DNA of 64,000 nt from Lantana camara (Eukaryota > Streptophyta > Magnoliopsida > Lamiales > Verbenaceae). The notes under the pieces are model-generated. The model saw only the letters and a program-made list of their open reading frames with translations. It searched no databases and had not been told where the DNA came from. Of the stretch, positions 24,721 through 36,698 are shown piece by piece (position 1 is the first letter of the stretch; every line of letters starts with the position of its first letter). The DNA lies in contig CM074856.1 of NCBI GenBank assembly GCA_037501455.1, forward strand, positions 50,125,001 through 50,189,000, read 5' to 3'. The translations under genes were made by a program, and so were the position numbers.

Positions 24721-26780
24721 GCGATCTCCGGTATCTATCACTAGATCCTCCATCAGAATGGCTTCTTTTAATTTTTTTTATATTTTCCCAAACTTCCAAC
24801 CGCCAACCGTAGGCTTTTCCATACACACTGCATGTTGATCTTGATAAATTTGGATTTTTCTGGTGCAACATTCGGGTGAAACCCCAAAACCGAAACCATT
24901 ATCGTAGACTAGTTCCTTTAGAGTTGGGATGAACCCCAAGCCTGGGTTCGCCAGGATTGCACACAACGGCCCAAACGTGATGAAACAGGATCCCCAAGGG
25001 TGTAGGGCAAGATAAAGGACGCGGATCTTAATTTTGGACGAAAGGGAGGGGCATATCTATTGAGCGATCTCCGGTATCTATCACTAGATCCTCCATCAGA
25101 ATGGCCGCTTTTAATTTTTTTTATATTTTTCCAAGCTTCCAATCGCCAACCATAGGCTTTTCCACACACACTGCATGTTGATCTTGATAAATTTAGATTT
25201 TTCTGGTGCAACATTGGGGTGTAACCCCAAAACCCAAGGCATTATCGTAGACTAGTTCCTTGAGAGTTGGGAGGAACCCCAAGCCTGGGTTCGCAAGGAT
25301 TGCGCACAACCGCCCAAACGTGATGGAACAGGCTCCCCAAGGGTGTAGGGCAAGATAAGGGACGATGATCTTCATTTTGGGCCAAAGGGAAGGGCATATC
25401 TATCGAGCGATCGACGCTATCTATCACTAGATCCTCCATCAGAATGGCCGCTTTTAATTTTTTTTATATTTTCCCATGTTTCCAAACGCTAACCATAGGC
25501 TTTTCCACACACACTGCATGTTGATCTTGATAAATTTGGATTTTTCTAGTGCAATATTGGGGTGTAACCCCAAATCCCAAGCCATTATCGTAGACTAGTT
25601 CCTTTGGAGTTGGGAGGAACCCCAAGCCTGGGTTCGCCAGGATTGCACACAACCGCCCAAACATGATGGAACAGGCTCCCTAAGGGTGTAGGGCAAGATA
25701 AGGGATGATGATCTCCATTTTGGGCCAAAGGGAGGGGCATATCTATCGACCGATCTCCGGTATCTATCACTAGATCCTCCATCAGAATGGCCGCTTTTAA
25801 TTTTTTTTATATTTTCCCAAGCTTCCACACCCCAACCGTAGGCTCTTCCACACACACTGAATGTTGATCTTGATAAATTTAGATTTTTCTGGTGCAACAT
25901 TGGGGTGTAACCCCAAAACCCAAGCCATTATCGTAGACTAGTTCCTTGAGAGTTGGGATGAGCCCCAAGCCTGGCTTCGCCATGATTGCACACAACCGCC
26001 CAAACATGATGGAACAGGCTCCCCAAGGGTGTAGGGAAAGATAAGGGACGCTGATCTTCATTTTGGGCCAAAGGGAGGGGCATATCTTTCGAGCGATCTC
26101 CGATATCTATCACTAGATCCTCCATCAGAATGGTCGCTTTTAATTTTTTTTTTTTATTTTCCCAAGCTTCGAACTGGCAACCGTAGGCTTTTCCACACAC
26201 ACTGCATGTTGATCTTGATAAATTTGGATTTTTCTGGTGCAACATTGGGGTGTATCCCCAAAACCCAAGCCATTATCGTAGACTAGTTCATTGAGAGTTG
26301 GGAGGAACCCCAAGCCTGGATTCGCCAGGATTGCACACAACCGTCCAAACGTGATGGAACAGGCTCCCCAAGGGTGTAGGGCAAGATAAGGGACGCTGAT
26401 CTTCATTTTGGGCCGGAGGGAGAGGCATATCTATCGAGCGATCTCCGATATCTATCCCTAGATCCTCCATCAAAATTGTCGCTTTTAATTTTTTTTTTTT
26501 TCCCAAGCTTCCAACCGCCAACCGTAGGCTTTTCAACACACACTGCATGTTGATCTTGATAAATTTGGATTTTTCTGGTGCAACATTGGGGTGTATCCCC
26601 AAAACCCAAGCCATTATCGTAGACTAGTTCCTTGAGACTTGGGATGAACCCCAAGCCTGGGTTCGCCAGGATTGCACACAACCGCCCAAACGTGATGGAA
26701 CAAGCTCCCAAAGGGTGTAGGGCAAGATAAGGGACGCTGATCTTCATTTTGGGCCAAAGGGAGGGGCATATCTATCGAGC
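24721..26780. repeat. 6-mer HOR family A, copy 2 (2,060 bp)
   Basis: Repeats copy 1 marker by marker: GGCTTCTTTTA near 24,760, AAACGCTAACC near 25,482, CTCTTCC near 25,843, CTATCCCTAG near 26,455. The copies differ by scattered substitutions and T-run length. The match ends at the altered GATCTTTGGGTATC near 26,783. Confidence 0.85.
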
Positions 26781-27424
26781 GATCTTTGGGTATCTTTCTC
26801 TAGATCCTCCATCAGAATGGCCGCTTTTAATTTTTTTTATATTTTTCCAAGCTTCCAACCGCCAACCGTAGGCTTTTCCACACACACTGCATGTTGATCT
26901 TGATAAATTTAGATTTTTCCGGTGCAACATTGGGGTGTAACCCCAAAACCCAAGCCATTATCGTAGACTAGTTCCTTGAGAGTTGGGAGGAACCCCAAGC
27001 CTGGGTTCGCAAGGATTGCACACAACCGCCCAAACGTGATGGAACAGGCTCCCCAAGGGTGTAGGGTAAGATAAGGGACGATGATCTTCATTTTGGGCCA
27101 AAGGGAGGGGCATATCTATCGACCGATCTCCGATATTTATCACTAGATCCTCCATCAGAATGGCCGCCCTTAATTTTTTTTATATTTTCCCAACCTTCCA
27201 ACCGCCAACCGTAGGCTTTTCCACACACACTGCATGTTGATCTTCATAAATTTGGATTTTTCTGGTGCAACATTGGGGTGTATCCCCAAAACCCAAGCCA
27301 TTATCGTAGACTAGTTCCTTGAGAGTTGGGAGGAACCCCAAGCCTGGGTTCGCCAGGATTGCACACAGCCACCCAAAAGTGATGGAACAGGCTCCCCAAG
27401 GGTGTAGGGCAAGATAAGGGACGC
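26781..27424. repeat. Two linker monomers between HOR blocks
   Basis: Two monomers that fit neither neighbouring 6-mer family. The first has GATCTTTGGGTATCTTTCTC. The second has GACCGATCTCC near 27,121 and CCCAACCTTCC near 27,188, so it lacks the HindIII site. Confidence 0.6.
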
Positions 27425-29488
27425 TGATCTTCATTTTGGGCCAAAGGGAGGGGCATATCTATCGAGCGATCTCCGGTATCTATCACTAGATCCTCCATCA
27501 GAATGGCCGCTTTTAATTTTTTTTATATTTTCCCAAGCTTCCAACCACCAACCGTAGGCTTTTCCACACACACTGCATGTTGATCTTGATAAATTTGGAT
27601 TTTTCTGGTGCAACATTGGGGTGTAACCCCAAAACCCAAGCCATTATCATAGACTAGTTCCTTGAGAGTTGGGAGGAACCCCAAGCCTGGGTTCGCAAGG
27701 ATTGCGCACAACCGCCCAAACGTGATGGAACAAGCTCCCCAAGGGTGTAGGGCAAGATAAGGGACGATGATCTTCATTTTGGGCCAAAGGGAGGGGCATA
27801 TCTATCGAGCGATCGACGGTATCTATCACTAGATCCTCCATCAGAATGGCCGCTTTTAATTTTTTTTATATTTTCCCAAGCTTCCAACTGCCAACCGTAG
27901 GCATTTCCACACACACTGCCTGTTGATGTTGACAAATTTGGATTTTTCTGGAGCAACATTGGGGTGTAACCCCAAAACCCAAGCCATTATCATAGACTAG
28001 TTCCTTGAGAGTTGTGAGGAACCCCAAACCTGGGTTCGCTAGGATTGTACACAACCGCCCAAGCATGATGGAACAGGCTCCCCAAGGGTGTAGGGCAAGA
28101 TAGGGGACGCTGATCTTCATTTTGGGCCAAAGGGAGGGGCATATCTATCGAGCGATCTCCGATATCTACCACTAGATCCTCCATCAGAATGGCCGCTTTT
28201 GATTTTTTTTATATTTTCCCAAGCTTCCAACCGCCACCCGTAGGCTTTTCCACACACACTGCATGTTGATCTTGATAAATTTGGATTTTTCTGGTGCAAC
28301 ATTGGGGTGTAACCCCAAAACCGAAACCATTATCCTAGACTAGTTCCTTGAGAGTTGGGATGAACCCCAAGCCTGGGTTCGCCAGGATTGAACACAACCG
28401 CCCAAACGTGATGGAACAGGCTCCCCAAGGGTGTAGGGCAAGATAAGGGACGCTGATCTTCATTTTGGGCCAAAGGGAAGGGCATATCTATCGAGCGATC
28501 TCCGGTATCTATCACTAGATCCTCCATCAGAATGGCCGCTTTTAATTTTTTTTATATTTTTCCAAGCTTCCATTCGCCAACCGTAGCCTTTTCCACACAC
28601 ACTGCATGTTGATCTTGATAAATTTGGATTTTTCTGGTGCAACATTGGGGTGTAACCCCAAAACCCAAGCCATTATCGTAGACTAGTTCCTTGAGAGTTG
28701 GGAGGAACCCCAAGCCTGGGTTCGCAAGGATTGCACACAACCGTCCAAACATGATGGAACAGTCTCCCCAAGGGTGTAGGGCAAGATAAGGGACGATGAT
28801 CTTCATTTTGGGCCAAAGGGAAGGGCATATCTATCGAGCGATCGACGCTATCTATCACTAGATCCTCCATCACAATGGCCGCTTTTAATTTTTTTTATAT
28901 TTTCCCAAGTTCCCAAACGCTAACCGTAAGCTTTTCCACAGACACTGCATCTTGATCTTGATAAATTTGGATTTTTCTGGTGCAATATTGGGGTGTAACC
29001 CCAAATCCTAAGCCATTATCGTAGACTAGTTCCTTGAGAGTTGGGAGGAACCCCAAGCCTGGGTTCGCCAGGATTGCACATAACCGCCCAAACGTGATGG
29101 AACAGGCTCCCCAAGGGTGTAGGGCAAGATAAGGGACGATGATCTTCATTTTGGGCCAAAGGGAGGGGCATATCTATCGAGCGATCTCAGGTATCTAACA
29201 CGAGATCGTCCATCAGAATGGCCGCTTTTAATTTTTTTTATATTTTCCCAAGCTTCCACACCCCAACCGTAGGCTCTTCCACACACACTGCATGTTGATC
29301 TTGATAAATTTGGATTTTTCTTGTGCAACATTGGGGTGTAACCCCAAAACCCAAGCTATTATCGTAGACTAGTTCCTTGAGAGTTGGGATGAACCCCAAG
29401 CCTAGGTTAGCCAGGATTGCACAGATCCGCCCAAACGTGATGGAACAGGCTCCCCAAGGGTGTAGGGCAAGATAAGGGACGCTGATCT
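27425..29488. repeat. 6-mer HOR family B, copy 1 (2,058 bp)
   Basis: Markers: ATCGACGGTATC near 27,812, a GATTTTTTTTATATT unit near 28,200, CCATTCGCC near 28,569, the AAACGCTAACC unit near 28,914, and an ACACGAGATCGTCC plus CTCTTCC unit near 29,199-29,279. The last two monomer types also occur side by side in family A. Confidence 0.85.
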
Positions 29489-31546
29489 TCATTTTGGGCC
29501 AAAGGGAGGGGCATATCTATCGAGCGATCTCCGGTATCTATCACTAGATCCTCCATCAGAATGGCCGCTTTTAATTTTTTTTATATTTTCCCAAGCTTCC
29601 AACCACCAACCGTAGGCTTTTCCACACACACTGCATGTTGATCTTGATAAATTTGGATTTTTCTGGTGCAACATTGGGGTGTAACCCCAAAACCCAAGTC
29701 ATTATCGTAGACTAGTTCCTTGAGAGTTGGGAGGAACCCCAAGCCTGGGTTCGCAAGGATTGCACACAACCGCCCAAACGTGATGGAACAAGCTCCCCAA
29801 GGGTGTAGGGCAAGATAAGGGACGATGATCTTCATTTTGGGCCAAAGGGAGGGGCATATCTATCGAGCGATCGACGGTATCTATCACTAGATCCTCCATC
29901 AGAATGGCCGCTTTTAATTTTTTTTATATTTTCCCAAGCTTCCAACTGCCAACCGTAGGCTTTTCCACACACACTGCATGTTGATCTTGACAAATTTGGA
30001 TTTTTCTGGAGCAACATTGGGGTGTAACCCCAAAACCCAAGCCATTATCATAGACTAGTTCCTTGAGAGTTGTGAGGAACCCCAAGCCTGGGTTCGCTAG
30101 GATTGTACACAACCGCCCAAGCATGATGGAACAGGCTCCCCAAGGGTGTAGGGCAAGATAGGGGACGCTGATCTTCATTTTGGGCCAAAGGGAGGGGCAT
30201 ATCTATCGAGCGATCTCCGATATCTACGACTAGATCCTCCATCAGAATGGCCGCTTTTGATTTTTTTTATATTTTCCCAAGCTTCCAACCGCCAACTGTA
30301 GGCTTTTCCACACACACTGCATGTTGATCTTGATAAATTTGGATTTTTCTGGTACAACATTGGGGTGTAACCCCAAAACCGAAACCATTATCCTAGACTA
30401 GTTCCTTGAGAGTTGGGATGAACCCCAAGCCTGGGTTCGCCAGGATTGAACACAACCGCCCAAACGTGATGGAACAGGCTCCCCAAGGGTGTAGGGCAAG
30501 ATAAGGGACGCTGATCTTCATTTTGGGCGGAAGGGAAGGGCATATCTATCGAGCGATCTCCGGTATCTATCACTAGATCCTCCATCAGAATGGCCGCTTT
30601 TAATTTTTTTTATATTTTTCCAAGCTTCCATTCGCCAACCGTAGCCTTTTCCACACACACTGCATGTTGATCTTGATAAATTTGGATTTTTCTGGTGCAA
30701 CATTGGGGTGTAACCCCAAAACCCAAGCCATTATCGTAGACTAGTTCCTTGAGTGTTGGGAGGAACCCCAAGCCTGGGTTCGCAAGGATTGCACACAACC
30801 GTCCAAATATGATGGAACAGGCTCCCCAAGGGTGTAGGGCAAGATAAGGGACGATGATCTTCATTTTGGGCCAAAGGGAAGGGCATATCTATCGAGCGAT
30901 CGACGCTATCTATCACTAGACCCTCCATCACAATGGCCGCTTTTAATTTTTTTTATATTTCCCCAAGTTCCCAAACGCTAACCGTAAGCTTTTCCACACA
31001 CACTGCATGTTGATCTTGATAAATTTGGATTTTTCTGGTGCAATATTGGGGTGTAACCCCAAATCCCAAGCCATTATCGTAGACTAGTTCCTTGAGAGTT
31101 GGGAGGAACCCCAAGCCTGGGTTCGCCAGGATTGCACACAACCGCCCAAACGTGATGCAACAGGCTCCCCAAGGGTGTAGGGCAAGATAAGGGACGATGA
31201 TCTTCATTTTGGGCCAAAGGGAGGGGCATATCTATCGAGCGATCTCAGGTATCTAACACGAGATCGTCCATCAGAATGGCCGCTTTTAATTTTTTTTATA
31301 TTTTCCCAAGCTTCCACACCCCAACCGTAGGCTCTTCCACACACACTGCACTTTGATCTTGATAAATTTGGATTTTTCTTGTGCAACATTGGGATGTAAC
31401 CCCAAAACCCAAGCTATTATCGTAGACTAGTTCCTTGAGAGTTGGGATGAACCCCAAGCCTGGGTTAGCCAGGATTGCACAGATCCGCCCAAACGTGATG
31501 GAACAGGCTCCCCAAGGGTGTAGGGCAAGATAAGGGACGCTGATCT
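29489..31546. repeat. 6-mer HOR family B, copy 2 (2,058 bp)
   Basis: Repeats copy 1 in order: ATCGACGG near 29,871, GATTTTTTTTATATT near 30,258, CCATTCGCC near 30,627, AAACGCTAACC near 30,972, ACACGAGATCGTCC near 31,256, CTCTTCC near 31,333. The copies differ by scattered single bases. Confidence 0.85.
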
Positions 31547-33603
31547 TCATTTTGGGCCAAAGGGAGGGGCATATCTATCGAGCGATCTCCGGTATCTATC
31601 ACTAGATCCTCCATCAGAATGGCCGCTTTTAATTGTTTTTATATTTTCCCAAGCTTCCAACTGCCAACCGTAGGCTTTTCCACACACACTGCATGTTAAT
31701 CTTGATAAATTTGGATTTTTCTGGTGCAACATTGGGGTGTAACCCCAAAACCCAAGTCATTATCGTAGACTAGTTCCTTGAGAGTTGGGATGAACCCCAA
31801 GCCTGGGTTCGCCAGGATTGCACACAACCGCTCAAACGTGATGGAACAGGCTCCCCAAGGGTGTAGGGCAAGATAAGGGACGATGATCTTCATTTTGGGC
31901 CAAAGGGAGGGGCATATCTATTGAGCGATCTCAGGTATCTAACACTAGATCCTCCATCAGAATGGCCGCTTTTAATTTTTTTTATATTTTTCCAATCTTC
32001 CAACCGCCAACCGTAGGCTTTTCCACACACACTGCATGTTGATCTTGATAAATTTGGATTTTTCTGGTGCAACATTAGGGTGTAACCCCAAAACCCAAGC
32101 CATTATCGTAGACTAGTTCCTTGAGAGTTGGGAGGAACCCCAAGCCTGGGTTCGCAAGGATTGCACACAACTGCCCAAACGTGATGGAACAGGCTCCCCA
32201 AGGGTGCAGGGCAAGATAAGGGACGATGATCTTCATTTTGGGCCAAAGGGAGGTGCATATCTTTCTATCGATCTCCGATATCTATCACTAGATCCTCCAT
32301 TAGAATGACCGCACTTAATTTTTTTTTATTTTCCCAACCTTCCAACTGCCAACCGTAGGCTTTTCCACACACACTGCATGTTGATCTTCATAAATTTGGA
32401 TTTTTCTGGTGCAACATTGGGGTGTATCCCCAAAACCCAAGCCATTATCGTGGACTAGTTCCTTGAGAGTTGGGAGGAACCCCAAGCCTGGGTTCGCTAG
32501 GATTGCACACAACCACCCAAAAGTGATGGAACAGGCTCCCCAAGGGTGTAGGGCAAGATAAGCGACGCTGATCTTCATTTTGGGCCAAAGGGAGGGGCAT
32601 ATCTATCGAGCGATCTCCGGTATCTATCACTAGATCCTCCATCAGAATGGCCGCTTTTAATTTTTTTTATATTTTCCCAAGCTTCCAACTGCCAACTGTA
32701 GGCTTTTCCACACACACTGCATGTTGATCTTGATAAATTTGGATTTTTCTGGTGCAACATTGGGGTGTAACCCCAAAACCCAAGTCATTATCGTAGACTA
32801 GTTCCTTGAGAGTTGGGAGGAACCCCAAGCCTGGGTTCGCAAGGATTGCACACAACCGCCCAAACGTGATGGAACAGGCTCCCCAAGGGTGTAGGGCAAG
32901 ATAAAGGACGATGATCTTCATTTTGGGCTAAAGGGAGGGGCATATCTATCGAGCGATCTCAGGTATCTAACACTAGATCCTCCATCAGAATGGCCGCTTT
33001 TAATTTTTTTTATATTTTTCCAACCTTCCAACCGCCAACCGTAGGCTTTTCCACACACACTGCATGTTGATCTTGATAAATTTGGATTTTTCTAGTGCAA
33101 CATTAGGGTGTAACCCCAAAACCCAAGCCATTATCGTAGACTAGTTCCTTGAAAGTTGGGAGGAACCCCAAGCCTGGGTTCGCAAGGATTGCACACAACC
33201 GCCCAAACGTGATGGAACAGGTTCCCCAAGGGTGTAGGGCAAGATAAGGGACGATGATCTTCATTTTGGGCCAAAGGGAGGGGCATATCTATCGATCGAT
33301 CTCCGATATCTATCACTAGATCCTCCATCAGAATGGCCGCTCTTAATTTTTTTTATTTTTTCCCAACCTTCCAATTGCCAACCGTAGGCTTTTCCACAGA
33401 CACTGCATGTTGATCTTCATAAATTCGGATTTTTCTGGTGCAACATTGGGGTGTATCCCCAAAACCCAAGCCATTATCGTGGACTAGTTCCTTGAGAGTT
33501 GGGAGGAACCCCAAGCCTGGGTTCGCCAGGATTGCACACAACCGCCCAAAAGTGATGGAACAGGCTCCCCAAGGGTGTAGGGCAAGATAAGGGATGCTGA
33601 TAT
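31547..33603. repeat. 3-mer HOR, two copies (1,028-1,029 bp)
   Basis: Three monomer types repeat: one ending CCCAAGTCATTATCG (31,751 and 32,779), one with TCTCAGGTATCTAACAC (31,929 and 32,957), and one with TCTCCGATATC and CGTGGACTAG (near 32,450 and 33,479). The first monomer continues seamlessly from the 6-mer family B. The same three-monomer module reappears near 41.5, 48.0, 53.1, 55.2 and 59.0 kb. Confidence 0.75.
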
Positions 33604-34640
33604 TCATTTTGGGCCAAAGGGAGGGGCATATCTATCGAGCGATCTCCGGTATCTACCACTAGATCCTCCATCAGAATGGCCGCTTTTAATTTTTTTAATA
33701 TTTTCCCAAGCTTCCAACCGCCAACCGTAGGCTTTTCCACACACAGTGCATGTTGATCTTGATAAATTTGGATTTTTCTGGTGCAACATTGGGGTGTAAT
33801 CCCAAAACCCAAGCCATTATCATAGACTAGTTCCTTGAGAGTTGGGAGGAACCCCAAGCCTGGGTTCGCAAGGATTGCACACAACCGCCCAAACGTGATG
33901 GAACAGGCTCCCCAAGGGTGTAGGGCAAGATAAGGGACGATGATCTTCATTTTGGGCCAAAGGGAGGGGCGTATCTATCGAGCGATCGACGGTATCTATC
34001 ACTAGATCCTCCATCAGAATGGCCGCTTTTATTTTTTTTTATATTTTCCCAAGCTTCCAACTGCCAACCGTAGGCTTTTCTACACACACTGCATGTTGAT
34101 CTTGATAAATTTTGATTTTTCTGGTGCAACATTGGGGTGTAACCCCAAAACCCAAGCCATTATCATAGACTAGTTCCTTGAGAGTTGGGAGGAACCCCAA
34201 GCCTGGGTTCGCCAGGATTGCACACAACCGCCCAAACATGATGGAACAGGCTCTCCAAGGGTGTAGGGCAAGATAAGGACGCTGATCTTCATTTTGGGCC
34301 AAAGGGAGGGGCATATCTATCGACCGATCTCCGATATCTATCACTAGATCCTCCATCAGAATAGTCGCATTTAATTTTTTTTTTATTTTCCCAAGCTTCC
34401 AACCGCCAACCGTAGGCTTTTCCACACATACTGCATGTTGATCTTCATAAATTTGGATTTTTCTGGTGCAACATTGGGGTGTATCCCCAAAACCCAAGCC
34501 ATTATCGTAGACTAGTTCCTTGAGAGTTGGGAGGAACCCCAAGCCTGGGTTCGCCAGGATTGCACACAACCGCCCAAAAGTGATGGAACAGGCTCCCCAG
34601 GGGTGTAGGGCAAGATAAGGGACGCTGATCTTCATTTTGG
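33604..34640. repeat. 6/7-mer HOR, incomplete first copy
   Basis: Three monomers matching 35,661-36,698 at an offset of 2,057-2,058 bp: one with GTAATCCCAAAA near 33,796, one using TTTTGATTTTTC near 34,109, and one with AATAGTCGCATTTAA near 34,360. A G is missing in GATAAGGACGC near 34,273. That shift, with the T-run length, produces the longest chance reading frame of the window (34,039-34,635, minus strand). Confidence 0.65.
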
Positions 34641-36698
34641 GTGAAAGGGAGGGGCATATCTATCGAGCGATCTACGGTATTTTTCACTAGATCCTCCATC
34701 AGAATGGCCGCTTTTAATTTTTTTTATATTTTCCCAAGCTTCCAACTGCCAACCGTAGGCTTTTCCACACACACTGCATGTTGATCTTGATAAAATTGGA
34801 TTTTTATGGTGCAACATTGGGGTGTAACCCCAAAACCCAAGCGATTATCATATACTAGTTCCTTGAGAGTTGGGAGGAACCCCAAGCCTAGGTTCGCAAG
34901 GATTGCACACAACCGCCCAAACGTGATGGAACAGGCTCCCCAAGGGTGTAGGGCAAGATAATGGATGATGACCTTCATTTTGGGCCAAAGGGAGGGGCGT
35001 ATCTATCGAGCGATCGACGGTATCTATCACTAGATCCTCCATCAGAATGGCCGCTTTTAATTTTTTTTATATTTTCCCAAGCTTCCAACTGCCAACCGTA
35101 GGCTTTTCCACACACACTGCATGTTGATCTTGATAAATTTTGATTTTTCTGGTGCAACATTGGGGTGTAACCCCAAAACCCAAGCCATTATCATAGACTA
35201 GTTCCTTGAGAGTTGGGAGGAACCCCAAGCCTGGGTTCGCCAGGATTGCACACAACCGCCCAAGCAAGATGGAACAGGCTCTCCAAGGGTGTAGGGCAAG
35301 ATAAGGGACGCTGATCTTCATTTTGGGCCAAAGGGAGGGGCATATCTATCGAGCGATCTCCGATATCTATCACTAGATCCTCCATCAGAATAGTCGCATT
35401 TAATTTTTTTTTTATTTTCCCAAGCTTCCAACCGCCAACCGTAGGCTTTTCCACACACACTGCATGTTGATCTTCATAAATTTGGATTTTTCTGGTGCAA
35501 CATTGGGGTGTATCCCCAAAACCCAAGCCATTATCGTAGACTAGTTCCTTGAGAGTTGGGAGGAACCCCAAGCCTGGGTTCGCCAGGATTGCACACAACC
35601 GCCCAAACATGATGGAACAGGCTCCCCACGGGTGGAGGGCAAGATAAGGGACGTTGATCTTCATTTTGGGCCAAAGGGAGGGGCATATCTATCGAGCGAT
35701 CTCCGGTATCTATCACTAGATCCTCCATCACAATGGCCGCGTTTAATTTTTTTTATATTTTCCCAAGCTTCCAACCGCCAACCGTAGGCTTTTCCACACA
35801 CACTGCATGTTGATCTTGATAAATTTGGATTTTTCTGGTGCAACATTGGGGTGTAATCCCAAAACCCAAGCCATTATCATAGACTAGTTCCTTGAGAGTT
35901 GGGAGGAACCCCAAGCCTGGCTTCGCAAGGATTGCACACAACCGCCCAAACGTGATGGAACAGGCTCCCCAAGGGTATAGGGCAAGATAAGGGACGACGA
36001 TCTTCATTTTGGGCCAAAGGGAGGGGCATATCTATCGAGCGATCTCCGGTATCTATCACTAGATCCTCCAACAGAATGACCACTTTTAATATTTTTTATA
36101 TTTTCCCAAGCTTCCAACTGCCAACCGTAGGCTTTTCCACACACACTGCATGTTGATCTTGATAAATTTTGATTTTTCTGGTGCAACATTGGGGTGTAAC
36201 CCCAAAACCCAAGCCATTATCATAGACTAGTTCCTTGAGAGTTGGGAGGAACCCCAAGCCTGGGTTCGCCAGGATTGCACACAACCGCCCAAGCAAGATG
36301 GAACAGGCTCTCCAAGGGTGTAGGGCAAGATAAGGGACGCTGATCTTCATTTTGGGCCAAAGGGAGGGGCATATCTATCGAGCGATCTCCGATATCTATC
36401 ACTAGATCCTCCATCAGAATAGTCGCATTTAATTTTTTTTTTATTTTCCCAAGCTTCCAACCGCCAACCGTAGGCTTTTCCACACACACTGCATGTTGAT
36501 CTTCATAAATTTGGATTTTTCTGGTGCAACATTGGGGTGTATCCCCAAAACCCAAGCCATTATCGTAGACTAGTTCCTTGAGAGTTGGGAGGAACCCCAA
36601 GCCTCGGTTCGCCAGGATTGCACACAACCGCCCAAAAGTGATGGAACAGGCTCCCTAGGGGTGTAGGGCAAGATAAGGGACGCTGATCTTCATTTTGG
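34641..36698. repeat. 6/7-mer HOR, 6-monomer copy (2,058 bp)
   Basis: Measured from GTGAAAGGGAGG at 34,641 to its next occurrence at 36,699. The unit starting there has AAAATTGGATTTTTATGG near 34,794. The sixth monomer (from about 36,220) resembles the third (from about 35,191): both have CAAGCAAGATGG and AGGCTCTCC. The next copy has two different monomers at this place. This copy is therefore shorter by one monomer through a register-shifted exchange. Confidence 0.8.

Noticed and set aside
34039..34635. 198-codon minus-strand reading frame, the longest in the window, and other 112-158-codon frames
   Set aside because: They are satellite monomers read through. All three minus-strand frames are open over long stretches of nearly every monomer, and the longer frames appear only where a T-run length change or a missing base joins two of them. 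A 343-bp period shifts the frame at each copy, and no domain or start context is recognisable.
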